DNA of 64,000 nt, taken from contig JAPYXD010000259.1 of assembly GCA_030998225.1 (NCBI GenBank), forward strand, positions 5,999,001-6,063,000, read 5' to 3'. Positions 10,971 through 22,333 of this stretch are shown here, in pieces (positions within the stretch are counted from its first letter, which is position 1; each line of letters opens with the position of its first letter). This DNA is from Diplolepis rosae (lineage: Eukaryota > Arthropoda > Insecta > Hymenoptera > Diplolepididae). Made by a program: the position numbers and the translations under genes. The notes under the pieces were generated by a model. That model searched no databases. It was not told where the DNA came from and saw only the letters and a program-made list of their open reading frames with translations.

Positions 10971-12162
10971 CTAGGGTGTTTGATATTCACGTGATAGAAT
11001 GAACAAAAAATAATTTTTTTAGTAAAAATCGGTTTTATTTATTAATGTACTCTCCTTTTAGTTCTATACGAGTCCAACGATCTTTCAACTTTTCGATGCC
11101 TTCCAAGTAATACGATTTGTCAAACTTTCCAAAATACCCTTTTGTTTCCCATTAAACTTCTTCGTTCGACTCAAAATGCTTACCACGTAGCCATCTCTTG
11201 AGGTTTGGGAACAGATAATAGTCGCTGGGGGCCACATCTGGAGAATACGGTGAATGCGGAAGCGATTCGAATCCCAATTCATGCTTTTTTGCTTGTGCAA
11301 TGTTCGATGTGTGAGATGGTAAATTGTCATCATGAGAAAGGATTTTTTTCTTCTTCAAATGTGGCCGTTTCTTCCTAATTCCGTCAACCAATCGATTCAA
11401 TTATGCGGCATAATATGCTCCAGTAATCGTCCTTCCTTTCTCAAGGTATTCGTTGAAGATTACTCCATGTGCATCCTCAAAGATACTAGCCATAACTTTC
11501 CCAGCTGATTGTGATATCATGGATTTTATTGATCATTTCTGGTGTAGTGATTTCATTTGGACGACCTGGACTTAGTATTGTTTCTGTGCTCGTAAATCCA
11601 CAACCAAATTCAATAAACCACTTCTAAACCATTTCATATGACGGAGCAGTGTCCGAATAATATTTGTGACGCGCTCCGAGAAAAAGATCCTAAGCGTCCA
11701 GAAAACGATTTCTGGATTATGATCGTTATAAATTAATTAAAGCCTGCTCTTTAATTATCTGTAGTCGGAAATATTTTTCCTTTAATATTTTGCAAGTAAC
11801 AACGCGTTTAACATTCTCCGTTTGTGCTGCCGGTTGATTCTCTCTCTTCATACACACGAATCACTCTCACCGTATCCGTGAGGCTGAGCGAATGAATGCA
11901 GTCAGTTTATTTCTCTTGACGAAAGAGGCCGAACACACGGACGTTGGCTTCGAGATATCGTGAGTGAGAGAGAGAGAGTCAGGTATATCGGGAACCGAGT
12001 CTAGCCCGCTCGCCTGTTCTCTCCTTTCTCCTCTGAAATTATCGCTGGAATGCTTAGTCTTTTTCTCAGAGCGCGTCATATTTATAGAGCTTGGCCTTGG
12101 TTTCTGATAAGGTTTAGTGGCGACCTCTCATAGGTATATCATGTCAATATCAAACACCCTAG
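10971..12162 (-). mobile_element. mariner element with decayed transposase
   Basis: The inverted ends CTAGGGTGTTTGATATT match over about 25 bp, with TA on both outer sides (10969-10970, 12163-12164). The length of 1192 bp is slightly short for mariner. The transposase is on the minus strand. The next mariner starts 12 bp further on. Confidence 0.9.
11050..11830 (-). pseudogene. mariner transposase remnant (DD34D)
   Basis: Minus-strand fragments in several frames give SPGRPNEITTPEMINKIHD (HTH region, about 11545-11600) and SHDDNLPSHTSNIAQAKKHE then PYSPDVAPSDYYLFPNLKRW (about 11190-11345). The last two catalytic Asp residues are 34 apart. A typical mariner tail follows in another frame towards 11050. 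Frameshifts and a gap in the middle make it a pseudogene. It differs from the 951 and 12438 elements, so it is a separate family. Confidence 0.8.
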
Positions 12163-12415
12163 TATATATATGTACTGCATGGGGTGAAAAATCCGCGGTC
12201 TACCGATGAAAATACCAATTTTTGCATGTATGACATCTCTTTCCCTGAAGCTATATTTTCAAGTTAGGAAACAAATAGTAATCGCTCGGGGCCAGATATG
12301 AAGATTACGGTAGGTGCGGAAGCAATTCGTAACCCAAAGAATCCGAATTCACCATCGCATTAACGGACGAATGCGCCGATGCGTTGTCTTGATGGAACAA
12401 GATTTTTTTATTCCT

Positions 12416-13471
12416 TTAAATGCGGTCGTTTTTTATATTGGATCTATAACTTAATTCGTGCAGTTTTTTTTTCAAAATTTGAACGTTCATTTGAGGAAAA
12501 CATGTACAATAGTATTGTCCAAAGTATTGCCCATCTGAAGCTATGACTTTTTCCCATCTTTCTGGCAATTTGTGGATTTCATCCCAAAAGAACTGCGCCG
12601 ACTTGGCGGCCAAGAATGAATCAAGCCAATTTTTGATACCCTGTTCTGATGTGAACCGTATTCCAGTGAGGGCGTTCTGCATCGACCGGAACAAATGGTA
12701 GCCAGAAGGGGCAAGGTCTGGGTTTTCATGATGGAAAATTATTGCCTCGTGTCTGGTCGCATATTCCGGGCGTTTTTTGGGTATTGCTCTCTTCAAACGG
12801 ATTAATTGTGTTCGGTAGGGTTCTCCATTGATGGTTTCACCCGGTTTTAGCAGTTCATAATACAGCACATCCTTCTGATCCCAGCAAATACAGAGCATTA
12901 CCTTCGCGCCATGGATATTCGGTTTTGCCGTTGATTCAGCTGGTTGACCGGGTTTCACATATGATTTTTTGCGCTTGGGGTTGTCGTAATGGATTCATTT
13001 TTCATCACCAGTAACAATCCGATACAAAAATGACTTCTTTTTGTGGCGTTCCAGCAGCATTTCGGACATGCAAAACCGCCTTTCAACGTCTCTCGGCTTG
13101 AGTTCATGTGGAACCCAATTTCCTTACTTTGGAATGTATCCGGCTGCTTTTAAACGTTTTGAAATGGCTGCTTGAGTGACTCCCAAAGATTTTGCGAGCT
13201 CTTCTTGTGTTTGGAAACAATCTTCATCGAGTAATGCTTTCAGTTCTTCATCTTCAAACTTTTTTGGCTGCCCAGGACGTTCTTCGTCTTTCAAGCCAAA
13301 ATCACCACTTTTAAATCGTGCAGACCACTTTTGGCACGTTCGCTCAGCTAGAGCATGTTCACCACAAACTTCCACCAAAATACGATGACTTTCGGCAGCA
13401 GTTTTCTTCATATTAAAGTAATGAAGAAGAACCCCCCGCAAAAACACTTTTTCAGGCACAAAGTTCGACAT
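12416..13471 (-). pseudogene. mariner transposase with catalytic-core deletion
   Basis: Starts MSNFVPEKVFLRGVLLHYFN at 13471. HTH motifs follow (FKSGDFGLKDEERPGQPKKF, LAKSLGVTQAAISKRLKAAG). There is an in-frame stop at 13124, then ELKPRDVERRFCMSEMLLER, TGDEK and another stop, then MLCICWDQKDVLYYELLKPG. The frame stays the same throughout. About 33 residues are missing where HDNARPH-like sequence should be: FHHEN joins directly to PDLAPSGYHLF. The second catalytic Asp is therefore gone and the third is Gly. The tail LPERWEKVIASDGQYFG is intact, and the open frame then runs past the terminal repeat. Confidence 0.85.
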
Positions 13472-13643
13472 ATTTGAGTGAAAAAAAATTATTGTTGTTT
13501 ACACTTCAAATGAATGACATATAATGAAAAAGACGCACAATGACAGTAGCTTTGCAACGCATGTTCGGAATATTGGAACGGTGGAATAATAATCAAGTTA
13601 CGCCATCTCTTAGCAAACCGCACGAATCAAGTCATAGATCCAA
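12438..13643 (-). mobile_element. mauritiana-type mariner nested in the irritans-type mariner
   Basis: The inverted ends TTGGATCTATAACTTAATTC and TTGGATCTATGACTTGATTC (right, reverse complement) are flanked by TA at 12436-12437 and 13644-13645. It is 1206 bp long. The flanking sequence on both sides is the same irritans-type element. The transposase is related to, but clearly diverged from, that of the 951-2215 element, so this is a second mauritiana-type lineage. Confidence 0.9.
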
Positions 13644-14069
13644 TAGATCTCTTCGTTCCATTTTTCCTATAATGTAACATAGTACTTCCCACTTGTTTTT
13701 CCTTTTTCCAAATAGTCGATGAATATTATGCCATGCGCATCTCAAAAAATACTGACCATAACCTTGCCGGCCGAACGTTATGTCTTTGGGCGCTTTTGTC
13801 GACTTTCACCCGCTTGCAACCACTCTGTAGACTGTCTATTGAACTCCGGTATGTAATAATAAATCCGTGCTTTGTCAATTGTCACAAATCGTCGCAAAAA
13901 TTCCGTTTGATTACGCTAACACAACGCCAAAGCACGCTCCAAATCATCAACACGCTGCTATTTCTGATCGATTTTTAGAGAACGCGGCACCCATCGCGCA
14001 GAAAGTTTTTTTATACCCAAATTTTCATGTAAAATATGGCGCACGCGATCTGTTGACATCTTTGCCATT

Positions 14070-14345
14070 TCAGCTATCTAACACTTCGATTTGTCGATCA
14101 TCCAAAACAATACGATGCAATTTTTTGATATTTTCTTCAGTAACTGCCTCATTTTGACGACCTGAATGTTCAGCATTATCGATGGATGTATGATCACATT
14201 TAAATTCGGTATACCACTTTTTTACTGTTTTATATAATAGAGAATATGTGCCATAACATTCATCAAGTCTTTCCTTGGCTTGGGTACCATTTTTTCTCAC
14301 TAGAAAGCAATATTTTATCAAAACAGGAAATTCCTTGGAATCCAT
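14070..14345 (-). pseudogene. irritans-type mariner transposase, N-terminal part
   Basis: A 91-codon open frame starts MDSKEFPVLIKYCFLVRKNG, continues with KWYTEFKCDHTSID, and has SGRQNEAVTEENIKKLHRIV, the linker after the first HTH motif in irritans-type mariners. It ends in a stop where the second HTH should be. Downstream minus-strand sequence to 13646 holds further mariner-like pieces in shifted frames. The catalytic third is beyond the nested element at 12240-12437. It is inactive. Confidence 0.8.
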
Positions 14346-14667
14346 TTTTTCTCAAACAGCAGAAGCAACGTCACTCTGATCACTGCAACTCGTAAACTAA
14401 TCGTGGAAATATCATAAAATTTTGAATGAAGGGTAGTGAAGGTTGATACTACTGCATGAACATACAAATTTTGAGATAATCATGTAAACTTCATATGAGG
14501 CCGCGGACTTTTCACCCCATGTAGTATTCTGGACATATAGCAAAACATCTGCTAAAGCTGACAGAAAGTATTTAATGCAGAAGCACTTTAATATTCATTC
14601 CTCATTGACTTTATAAAAAAAATCCCACATGATGGATGGAAAAAATCGTTTTTGACATTAAGGTCCC

Positions 14668-16245
14668 TTAACCCGTTTCCGCCGAAAACGCCACTCGCGG
14701 TACATGGGTCTTCGGGAGCTCATATCTAATGCTGTAGGCTTAAAAAAAATTCAGAGAAACATATTTTCAAAGTTTAAGACCTGCCCTTCTCCAGAACGAA
14801 CTCAAAATTGCTTCGACATATCATTAATTATGAAAAAATGTTGTTTAAACAAAAAAAAGCATGATTTTTCCACTCTTTTCTTTTCAAAAACTTAGTTTTC
14901 AAGAGCTTTCCTGTCAGCAATCAACTTTGAACCTTTTCAATGGGTGGAATAAGTGTCTGAACTGCTGTCAAGAAAATTTTTAATTTTTTGTATATGCTTA
15001 ATTTTTGCAAAATCCAAAAATTGTTCAAATCGCTTCCAAAAGATTATCTTGGATTCTTTGGCTAATTCGTAAAACATTTTATGCTTTCCAGTTTTCGTTT
15101 TGAGTTTATTGGCAATTCAAACTTGCAATGCGAGACCTGGTGGTCGACAAGCGAACTCATCAATATGGCTACCGTTGGGCTTCGCGCAGCATTGTGTATA
15201 CTATTCTAAAGCCAGATACTCACAGTGTAACGCAGTAATTAATTAATTGTTTGACAAATAAATATATAGTTAACATAAAAAGTAAGTGACAAGTGCATAA
15301 ATAAATATAAGCGTGAAAATGGAATTCTCACCGAAGCACAGGAAAAGAAAAGATTTTACTCGTAAAGGCAGTGCTTGTATGTACTCGCATATCGTATTTA
15401 ACGACAACAAAAGCATTTTTAGCAGTTACAGATAAACGTAATTTGAAAAGTCCTATTCAGATCAACAGTAAATACGTGAACGCCGAAGCCCTGCGGCAGC
15501 CATGATTGTTTTCATGCAGCAGCGCCCCTAAGCCCGCGGTGGACGTTTGTTTTGCCAATTGCTGTCAAAAAAAATTTCAAATTTCAAAGTACTATTATTA
15601 AAATGCTCCTATGGTCTGTCTGCCGTAAACAAAGTTTATGTTGCCCAACTATCACCATCGTGAAGGTCGACGAATATAGACAGTCTTTTTCTTTTTTTTC
15701 ATTAGAATTTACAATTTTTGGATTATGCAAAAATTAACCATTTACAAAAATTTTCTCGACAGCAGTTCGAAAAATTTAAGTGCATTCTTTGATTCATTTT
15801 AAGAACTTTTTCACTCTTGGTATTTTCTCCGAAAGTTTATAGTTTTCGATTAAAAAAATCATGGATGTATTTGCAAACATTTTGCGGTTAGGGCGCCATT
15901 TTGAAAATACCAAAGCCTAAAATCGAACTTTGAACCATGGATTCGTAAAGTTCAGACATTTATTTCACCGATTGAAAAGGTTCCAGGTTGATTGCTGACA
16001 GAAAAGCTCTTGAAAACTACGTTTTTAAAAAAAAAAGAGTGGAAAAATCATGCTTTTTTTGTTTAAACAACATTTTTTTCATAATTAATGATATGTCGAA
16101 GCAATTTTGAGTTCGCTATAGAGAAGGGCAGGTCTTAAACTTTAAAAATATGCCTCTCCGAATTTTTTTTTAAGCCTACAGCATTAGATATGAGCTCCTG
16201 AAGACCCATGCACCGCGAGTGGCGTTTTCGGCGGAAACGAGTTAA
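14668..16245. mobile_element. TTAA-flanked palindromic element, 1.6 kb
   Basis: TTAA at 14668-14671 and 16242-16245 flanks inverted termini CCCGTTTCCGCCGAAAACGC and CTCGTTTCCGCCGAAAACGC. The arms match over about 300 bp, and a second inner pair (14955-15027 with 15698-15766) also matches. The loop (15120-15560) is unique and contains a short ORF. TTAA target duplication is typical of piggyBac-type transposition, but no transposase is encoded, so assignment to that superfamily is inference. Confidence 0.75.
15319..15435 (+). other. 38-codon ORF in the loop of the TTAA palindrome
   Basis: MEFSPKHRKRKDFTRKGSAC and 18 more residues follow an AT-rich leader with TATATAG-like sequence about 50 bp upstream. 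It is basic at the start. It could be the fossil first exon of a lost transposase or chance. No family was recognised. Confidence 0.2.
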
Positions 16246-17262
16246 GGAGATTTCCCATTTATTACTATATACGAACAATGAAATAATTTTTACCCTATTG
16301 CTTCGAAAAAGATGTGTTTTACATTCATTGATAATAAATGTAGTATTGTATATTCGAAAACATTTTGAAATAGTTTCAAATGTTTTAAGAAATTATGTCA
16401 AATATGATAAACCATGTCATAAAATAACCACTTTTAAATCCCAGCACATTAAAATTATTAATTTTCTATCAATTAAGGTGAAGAGAGTGCTGCAAGTGTA
16501 ATAGTGAAGAACAGCAAGATCAACCTCACTCCTTTTAAGATCATTTTTTATTTTCATCTTCAAGGGGACAAAACAATCGTTTTTCGAAAATTTTTACAAT
16601 TTGTTTTAACTTTCTCACAAGAGAATGAAAGCGAATGCTAAAAAACTCTTTTGTGTCGTGTTTATTTATAAAATTTAAAGTAAAAAAAAACACCATAGAA
16701 AGTAATATTGTTGTAAGCAACACAAATATCTACTCCTTAAATCCATAGTTTCCAGCGGAATCTATGAAAATAAAGAAAAAAAGAACAGGTTTAATTTTAA
16801 AGTAAAAAAACTATAATTTTCAAATAAAATAAAACACAATTAACTTAACCCCATCATAAGACGTCCAATTCTTTTTTGCTTTTTATTGATGTTTTTCTTC
16901 CTTTTTTCTTTACAAGCCAGATAAAAAAGGAGAGCAAACAAAATTTCCACTCCATCTGGTGCTCAGCGTGCGTGCGAGCGAGATTACGCTTTTGAAGCCA
17001 GCAGTTTGTAATAGAGAATTAAATACTGGTTCAAAGTGTTACATAAAGTCGTCACTCGCACGAATGCGACGCATTGGTGGCAAGGTACGCGTGTCTTCAC
17101 TTTGCGTGGCATTGGACATGAATTTATTATTATGTTATTATTATGTTATTATTACTTATTATTATATATTATCACGCTAAACTGTATAATGAATTTTTAT
17201 TTTAAATGCTTTATAATAAGTACATGTTGGAAAAGATTAAGATTATATAAATCATTAATCTC
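16246..17262. other. AT-rich stretch with a short TTA microsatellite
   Basis: A TTATTA-rich tract lies at 17124-17170. Small ORFs here have no gene-like features. Nothing else supported. Confidence 0.5.
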
Positions 17263-18602
17263 TTAAGGGGGGCACTCTACCTGGAGCCTAAAAAATGGTC
17301 GTTTTTGTTAATTTTTTTGAAACAAAAAAGCGATGCAACAGATTTGTGGCAATTTGCGTATATTTAGATACATGTCTGAACTACAATTTTTGATTTTTTA
17401 TCTATCAAAATTTTTCAAAATGTAAAGATAAGGCTTGTTTTAACTGCGTGAACCTCTAAAACGTTAATATATGTTGAAATTTAGTAACAATATCATACGA
17501 TTGAAAAAAAATCTAATTTTTTCCGTTTTTTTGTTGTTATGAGCGACTGAAAAATTGTTTAAACAATTTGTTTATATAGATTTTAGAGGTTCACGCACTT
17601 TTTTAAACTATAATCTACAAAATGAGTAGTCATTGAGCTTTCTACGTTTAGTGGTTTACTCGCAATCGTGATTACCGACTTAAAAAAAGGTGGTTTCGAG
17701 AAAACGCGCTTTAAGGGGGGCCTCTATGAAACGCTAAAAAAATGGTCATTTTTCTTTATTTTATTGTACAGAAACAGAAAAGGACAGGAAAATTCCGTTT
17801 GAAATATCTGTAGATATTAGTTTAAAGGTAAAAAAAAATTTATAAATAAAAGAAATTCAAAATGGCGGACATATTGAGCATCTCTCAAGGCTGGTTTTCA
17901 GAGTCCGTTCACACGATTCAAAAAAAACTATTGAATCCATCAACACGAATGTATACTCATTTTGTAGAATATTGAACACAGAAGTGCATGAACCTCGAAA
18001 ATGTATTAAAAAAATTTTTTTTAACTGTTTTTTTAATAAAAAAAAACTAAGAAAAAACCAACTTTTTTTGTTTATATGGTTTTGTTGCTAAATTTTGAAA
18101 TTTATATAGTTTTTGAGGTTCACGCACTTGAGACAAGCCTGCTGATTAATTTGATATATCATTTGTATGTTTCAGACTTCAACTTCTGATGGCATCGTGT
18201 GAACGGAAAGACGTCTTTTTTAAAATCCAGCCTTGAGAGTTGCTCAATATGTCCGCCATTTTATATCTTTTTTATTTATAAAATTTTTTTTTCTTAACCT
18301 TAAACTGATATCTACAGATGTTTAAAACGGAATTTTCCTGTCTTTTCCTGTTCCTGTACAATAAAATAAAGAAATTTGACCATTTTTTAAGCGCTTCATA
18401 GAATGCCTCACTTAAAGTTTTCGGTCGGAAAAAAATGCGTGGCTATGACCGCTTGGCGCAGCTCTGCGACCGCCGGGGAACTCCGAAACTATTCTCAGTA
18501 CGACTTTCAAACTTCGGGATTATATTTTCGGATAGTATAGCTATAGATTAGAGCAAAAAAAAATCGATTTTTTTAAAGTTCCAGGTAGAGTGCCCCCCTT
18601 AA
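17263..18602. mobile_element. TTAA-flanked element (GGGGGGCACTCTACCTGG ends), outer of a nested pair
   Basis: TTAA at 17263-17266 and 18599-18602. The inverted termini GGGGGGCACTCTACCTGGA are identical at both ends. Internal TTAGAGGTTCACGC motifs are arranged as a smaller palindrome around 17516. A second TTAA element (17711-18415) sits inside. The right third, with a GCAAAAAAAAATCGATTTTT stretch, is homologous to the right third of 21638-22333, so the two belong to one family. No transposase is present. Confidence 0.8.
17711..18415. mobile_element. TTAA-flanked palindrome nested in the 17263-18602 element
   Basis: TTAA flanks both sides. The termini are GGGGGGCCTCTATGAAACGC and, on the right, GTGAGGCATTCTATGAAGCG. 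The arms pair over about 250 bp (AAAATGGCGGACATATTGAG with CTCAATATGTCCGCCATTTT) with a centre near 18060. The related element at 21638-22333 has continuous sequence (GAGAAAACGAGCCTCAAAGT) at the equivalent point, which serves as an empty site. Confidence 0.8.
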
Positions 18603-21600
18603 GATATTGGCCAGTAATATATTTTTCTCTGTATGCTCTGTTATAGATTTCTATCAGAATTTCCTAAATTGTGTAACTGAGGATTCATTTATTAACTCTA
18701 GCTTAAATTTTCATTAATTTTTTGGAAATGTACGGTACATTTTATACAACTCGATTGGAATTCTATTGATGCGACACGGAAAAATATTAGAGAATTCAAT
18801 TTTTTGCTGTTTCTTTTTAAAAAAGATTTCTTTTGAACTTAAAGAGAATAGGGAATGCAATAGCACAGATCAGGTATACATGTTTCCTTTGAAATGAATC
18901 TACAAATAGCATAAAGGTACATTCATGCCTCATATAAAGATTCATAATATTGATAGGTATTGCTTTTTTGGTAAAGTTGTAGTTCCTCAAGGGAGAGTTG
19001 TATCAAATTGCTCCCTCTTCTAGGCAGCGTGAAACCGGAATCAAAAATAAGTAACAAAGCGAGAAAAGTTTGAAATGTTAAAAATAACGCGTACTCTGAA
19101 AAAATTGAAAAGAGATTATGGAACCATGTATCAGTTGTCAAGATAAATGTCTTTAATATCAAAGCACTTTAAATGCATTTTTAAGTGTGACTGTACTTCT
19201 TTGTAAACATACATTTCTCTACAGAGAGAAAAGTTTTATATTTTTAATTTCTTTCCAAGGAGCTGTCTTTATCTTTATTTATTTTTTTAATTCTGAGTTT
19301 TCAGGGTTGCCATTTCTTCTGAAAAGCTGGAAAGCAGGGAAAATTTAGGGAACTTGATTTTATACACATAAGTCAAAAAACTGTCTGGGGTTAATTTTGA
19401 GTTCTGGAAAAATATGAAGTTTGTAAAGTTATGCTCGTTGCATTTTTTACTGTTCACAAATACCACATAAAAATCTACAAAAATATTTAAACTATATCAT
19501 AAAGAATAAAATATATTGATTTCATATCATAAAAACATATTTTATGATTCCATACGTTGCCGAAAAAAATTAATTGATTTAACCCTTTTACTTATTTTTA
19601 ATAAAGAGTTTTAAAATGTTTATTTTGCTCTACATTATGCAATTGTAAGAGTTACTATGTACATCGTTTTCAAAAACGTTATTTCTAGAAAAACACATTT
19701 GAAGTTTTAGAATGCATATTTTCTATGTATGTAAGCTACATATTTGTACATAGTAAAAAAGTGTTTTACACTTTTGAGACTGCGATAAATTTTTTCTTTT
19801 CATACTTTTGGAACTGTTAGAAAGCATTTAAGTTGAAAAAATTTGTTTACATCTTTTGAAAATTTAGGGGTCGCGTGACCCCTTGAACAACTTTTGTCTA
19901 ACAAATTTTTCTATAAGACTAACCGTTTTTGCGTAAAAATAATTTTAATATAAATTTTGGATTTCAAAAAATTACTATTACTATTATTATTTATTATTAT
20001 TATTAATTATTACTATTACTATCTTCCTCAGAAAATTCGTTAAAATTATTATTTTAATTATAAAGCGGTTGTATATAATTGGTGATGACAGACTCTACCA
20101 CACGGCCTTGAACCAAAATCAGGGCCACCTTTATCAACCTTTTCTGACTCATTACCGAGACCCACGTCACATAACAACATGTAATTTATTGTCTACTAGA
20201 AATTCCAAGTATGGGGGGCCACCTGTTTATCGGCGATACTTCGAGCGCTTTCTGAGGACTCCCTCAAAGAAAACCCGAAGGGGTGGGGTCAATATTTCTG
20301 TTCCTTCACAATATTGATAATTGGTTCCCCACTCCCGAAAGAAAAATTGCCTGGGGGGAAAAATCACGCCCTGCTGGAAAAACTGTATTGAAAATTATTA
20401 AATTTTATTAAACCTCAGTCAAATCAGTCAAAATAAAAATTGAAAATGACTAAACTTTATCAAATTCAATCGTTCTTTTATCCCCCAATCAATTTCAATC
20501 AAATTTTTTTAAGCAGAGTGATCAGGAGGATGTAAGGAAGGGCACCTCCGCAAATTGAGTCTTGGAAACAGGGCATTTCGTTTTAGCTCGACAAGCAGAA
20601 CGGGTCTTCTGCTCGGAAAATTTCTCTCGGTTCCGGGGACCGAGAAGACTATTCCGCGGCGACGTTATTTCGGCCATAGACTTCGGTTATCAAAAAAGTT
20701 CTACTCTCGTTCAGTTGATGGAGTTTTAATAACGAAGTTCCAAAGAAAATGTTAAGTAGCCCGGAATACCAGGATTTGGGAAGCCTCTTAAGGTCTAATG
20801 GCAGTGACTCAAATATGTAAGTAGAAATTAAATGTATGGCAACGCATATCCTTTTTCGTTTATAAATTGATCCAAATTCCTAAAAATTGTAAAAGGTATT
20901 TTAGAATTTCGTAAGAAAGAACGCGGTCGCAAGATTTCATGATCAGCAACTTTTCTCTCGGTATAATTTTATTTAAACTTATTTCAGGAATAACTCAACA
21001 GATAATGAAAAAAAAAGTTAGTCAAAGTGCATATTCCCTCAGTTTCTTGCATTCAGAATTTTTTTTTCTTTAGTGAAAGTGAAAATATTTTATCATGAAT
21101 AAAATGAGTCATGCAAAGTTTTTATCAGATGAAAATTATGTAGATTTTTTTTATGGTTGGGATTAGCAGACAAATTTTAGTTTCAGCTATTTTTAGATAT
21201 GATTCCACCAACAAAAAATCTATATTTTTTATCTAATTTAAACTTTTCAAAGCTCACTTTATTCGAGATAAAATTCCCACTTAAAATAAACTGGATAAAG
21301 GAATATAATAAATGAATAAAAACTAAGAAAATAGTTTTTTTTCAGTTCCTGTAACCCTTTTCCTATGAAAAATGAAATACCAAGTTAAAAATTTGTGTAA
21401 TTGTATAAAAAGCACTAAAATAGTTCTGCTAACTCCTAAATATTTATAAATATAACACTTTTTGAAAAAAAAACTTCTGTAAAAAAGTTTTTTATATTTA
21501 TTAACATTTAGAAGTTAACAAACCTTTCGTAGTTCATTTTACACAAATTTTCAACTCTATTTCATTTTGCATAGGGAAAGGGTTTCAGGAACAGAAATGC

Positions 21601-21637
21601 CGGTATGGTGGTAGGAATCTTTGGCTATTCCATGGCC
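18603..21637. other. 3-kb AT-rich region with a GC-raised patch
   Basis: Mostly AT-rich and unrecognised. A TTA/ACT-type microsatellite lies at about 19971-20030. 20180-20760 is richer in GC and holds two open frames (20069-20317 and 20555-20755), but neither resembles a known family and neither has convincing splice or start context. A possible terminal exon is listed separately at 18923-19019. Confidence 0.45.
18923..19019 (-). other. possible terminal exon of an unknown gene
   Basis: The minus strand has a plausible acceptor (TTTCACGCTGCCTAG at about 19020) followed by 97 bases that translate to RGSNLIQLSLEELQLYQKSN and 11 further residues, then TGA. The composition is protein-like and the open frame extends upstream without a stop for 240 bp. 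No companion exon is visible and no family is recognised. It may be chance. Confidence 0.2.
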
Positions 21638-22333
21638 TTAAGGGGGGAGATACCTCTAGAACCCTTAAAAAAGCAGTTTTTTAAATTTTATTCTGGGAGA
21701 ATGAAAACGAAGCAAGTCCGTATTTTTTGCATATATTGGAAGACATTATTTAACTTAAAAAAAACAATTTTTTCATGATAGAAAAATGCAAAATGGCGGA
21801 AATATGACGGATCCCGTCGATAGCGTCGCTGCTAACTTCTCAAGCTGCTCAACTTCCTGGCTAGGTTTTTCATCTGAAACGATAAAAGAAATTTTTTTAT
21901 AAATCGGGAAGCTTTTATCGGGTGCATAGCAGGGGGGTTTTGAGAATTATTGGGTATATTTTAATGCGTTTCGCCAAAAAGTGCCATTTTTACCCGTGTT
22001 TTTTGACATGAAAATAGTTAAACAACTGTAGAAATACTATTTTTCTCGAAAAAGCGCCCTACCACGCACTTAAATATAGAATTATCTATAAAATACCATT
22101 TCATTCAAGTAAATCGGTTGAATAGTTTGCTCACAATCTTGACGGCCGGATAAAAAAGGTTAGTTTCGAGAAAACGAGCCTCAAAGTTTTTGTACATAAA
22201 AAAATATGTACCGAAATATTTGGAGTAGACCAATAGAACTTTGGAATTATATTTTTGAATAGTTTTTCAATCGATTTGAGCAAAAAAAATTTTTTTTTTT
22301 TTTTGAAAGTTCTAGAGGTATCTCCTCCCTTAA
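21638..22333. mobile_element. TTAA-flanked element related to 17263-18602
   Basis: TTAA at 21638-21641 and 22330-22333, with inverted termini GGGGGGAGATACCTCTAGAA and GGGAGGAGATACCTCTAGAA. The inside is not a full palindrome. It shares AAAATGGCGGA and the right-hand GGTTAGTTTCGAGAAAACG block with the 17-18 kb element. 696 bp. A 21-bp A-run follows at about 22359. Confidence 0.8.

Larger units (their letters stand above)
12175..14524 (-). mobile_element. irritans-type mariner split by a nested mariner
   Basis: The ends match as inverted repeats (CATGGGGTGAAAAATCCGCG at 12178 against CATGGGGTGAAAAGTCCGCG at the right). TA lies outside both (12173-12174, 14525-14526). Removing the inner insertion (12438-13643 plus one TA) leaves about 1.14 kb. 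The N-terminal part is at 14070-14345. The C-terminal part lies left of 12437 with HQDNASAHSS and YLAPSDYYLFPNL. The order is consistent with a single minus-strand element that was later hit. Confidence 0.85.
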
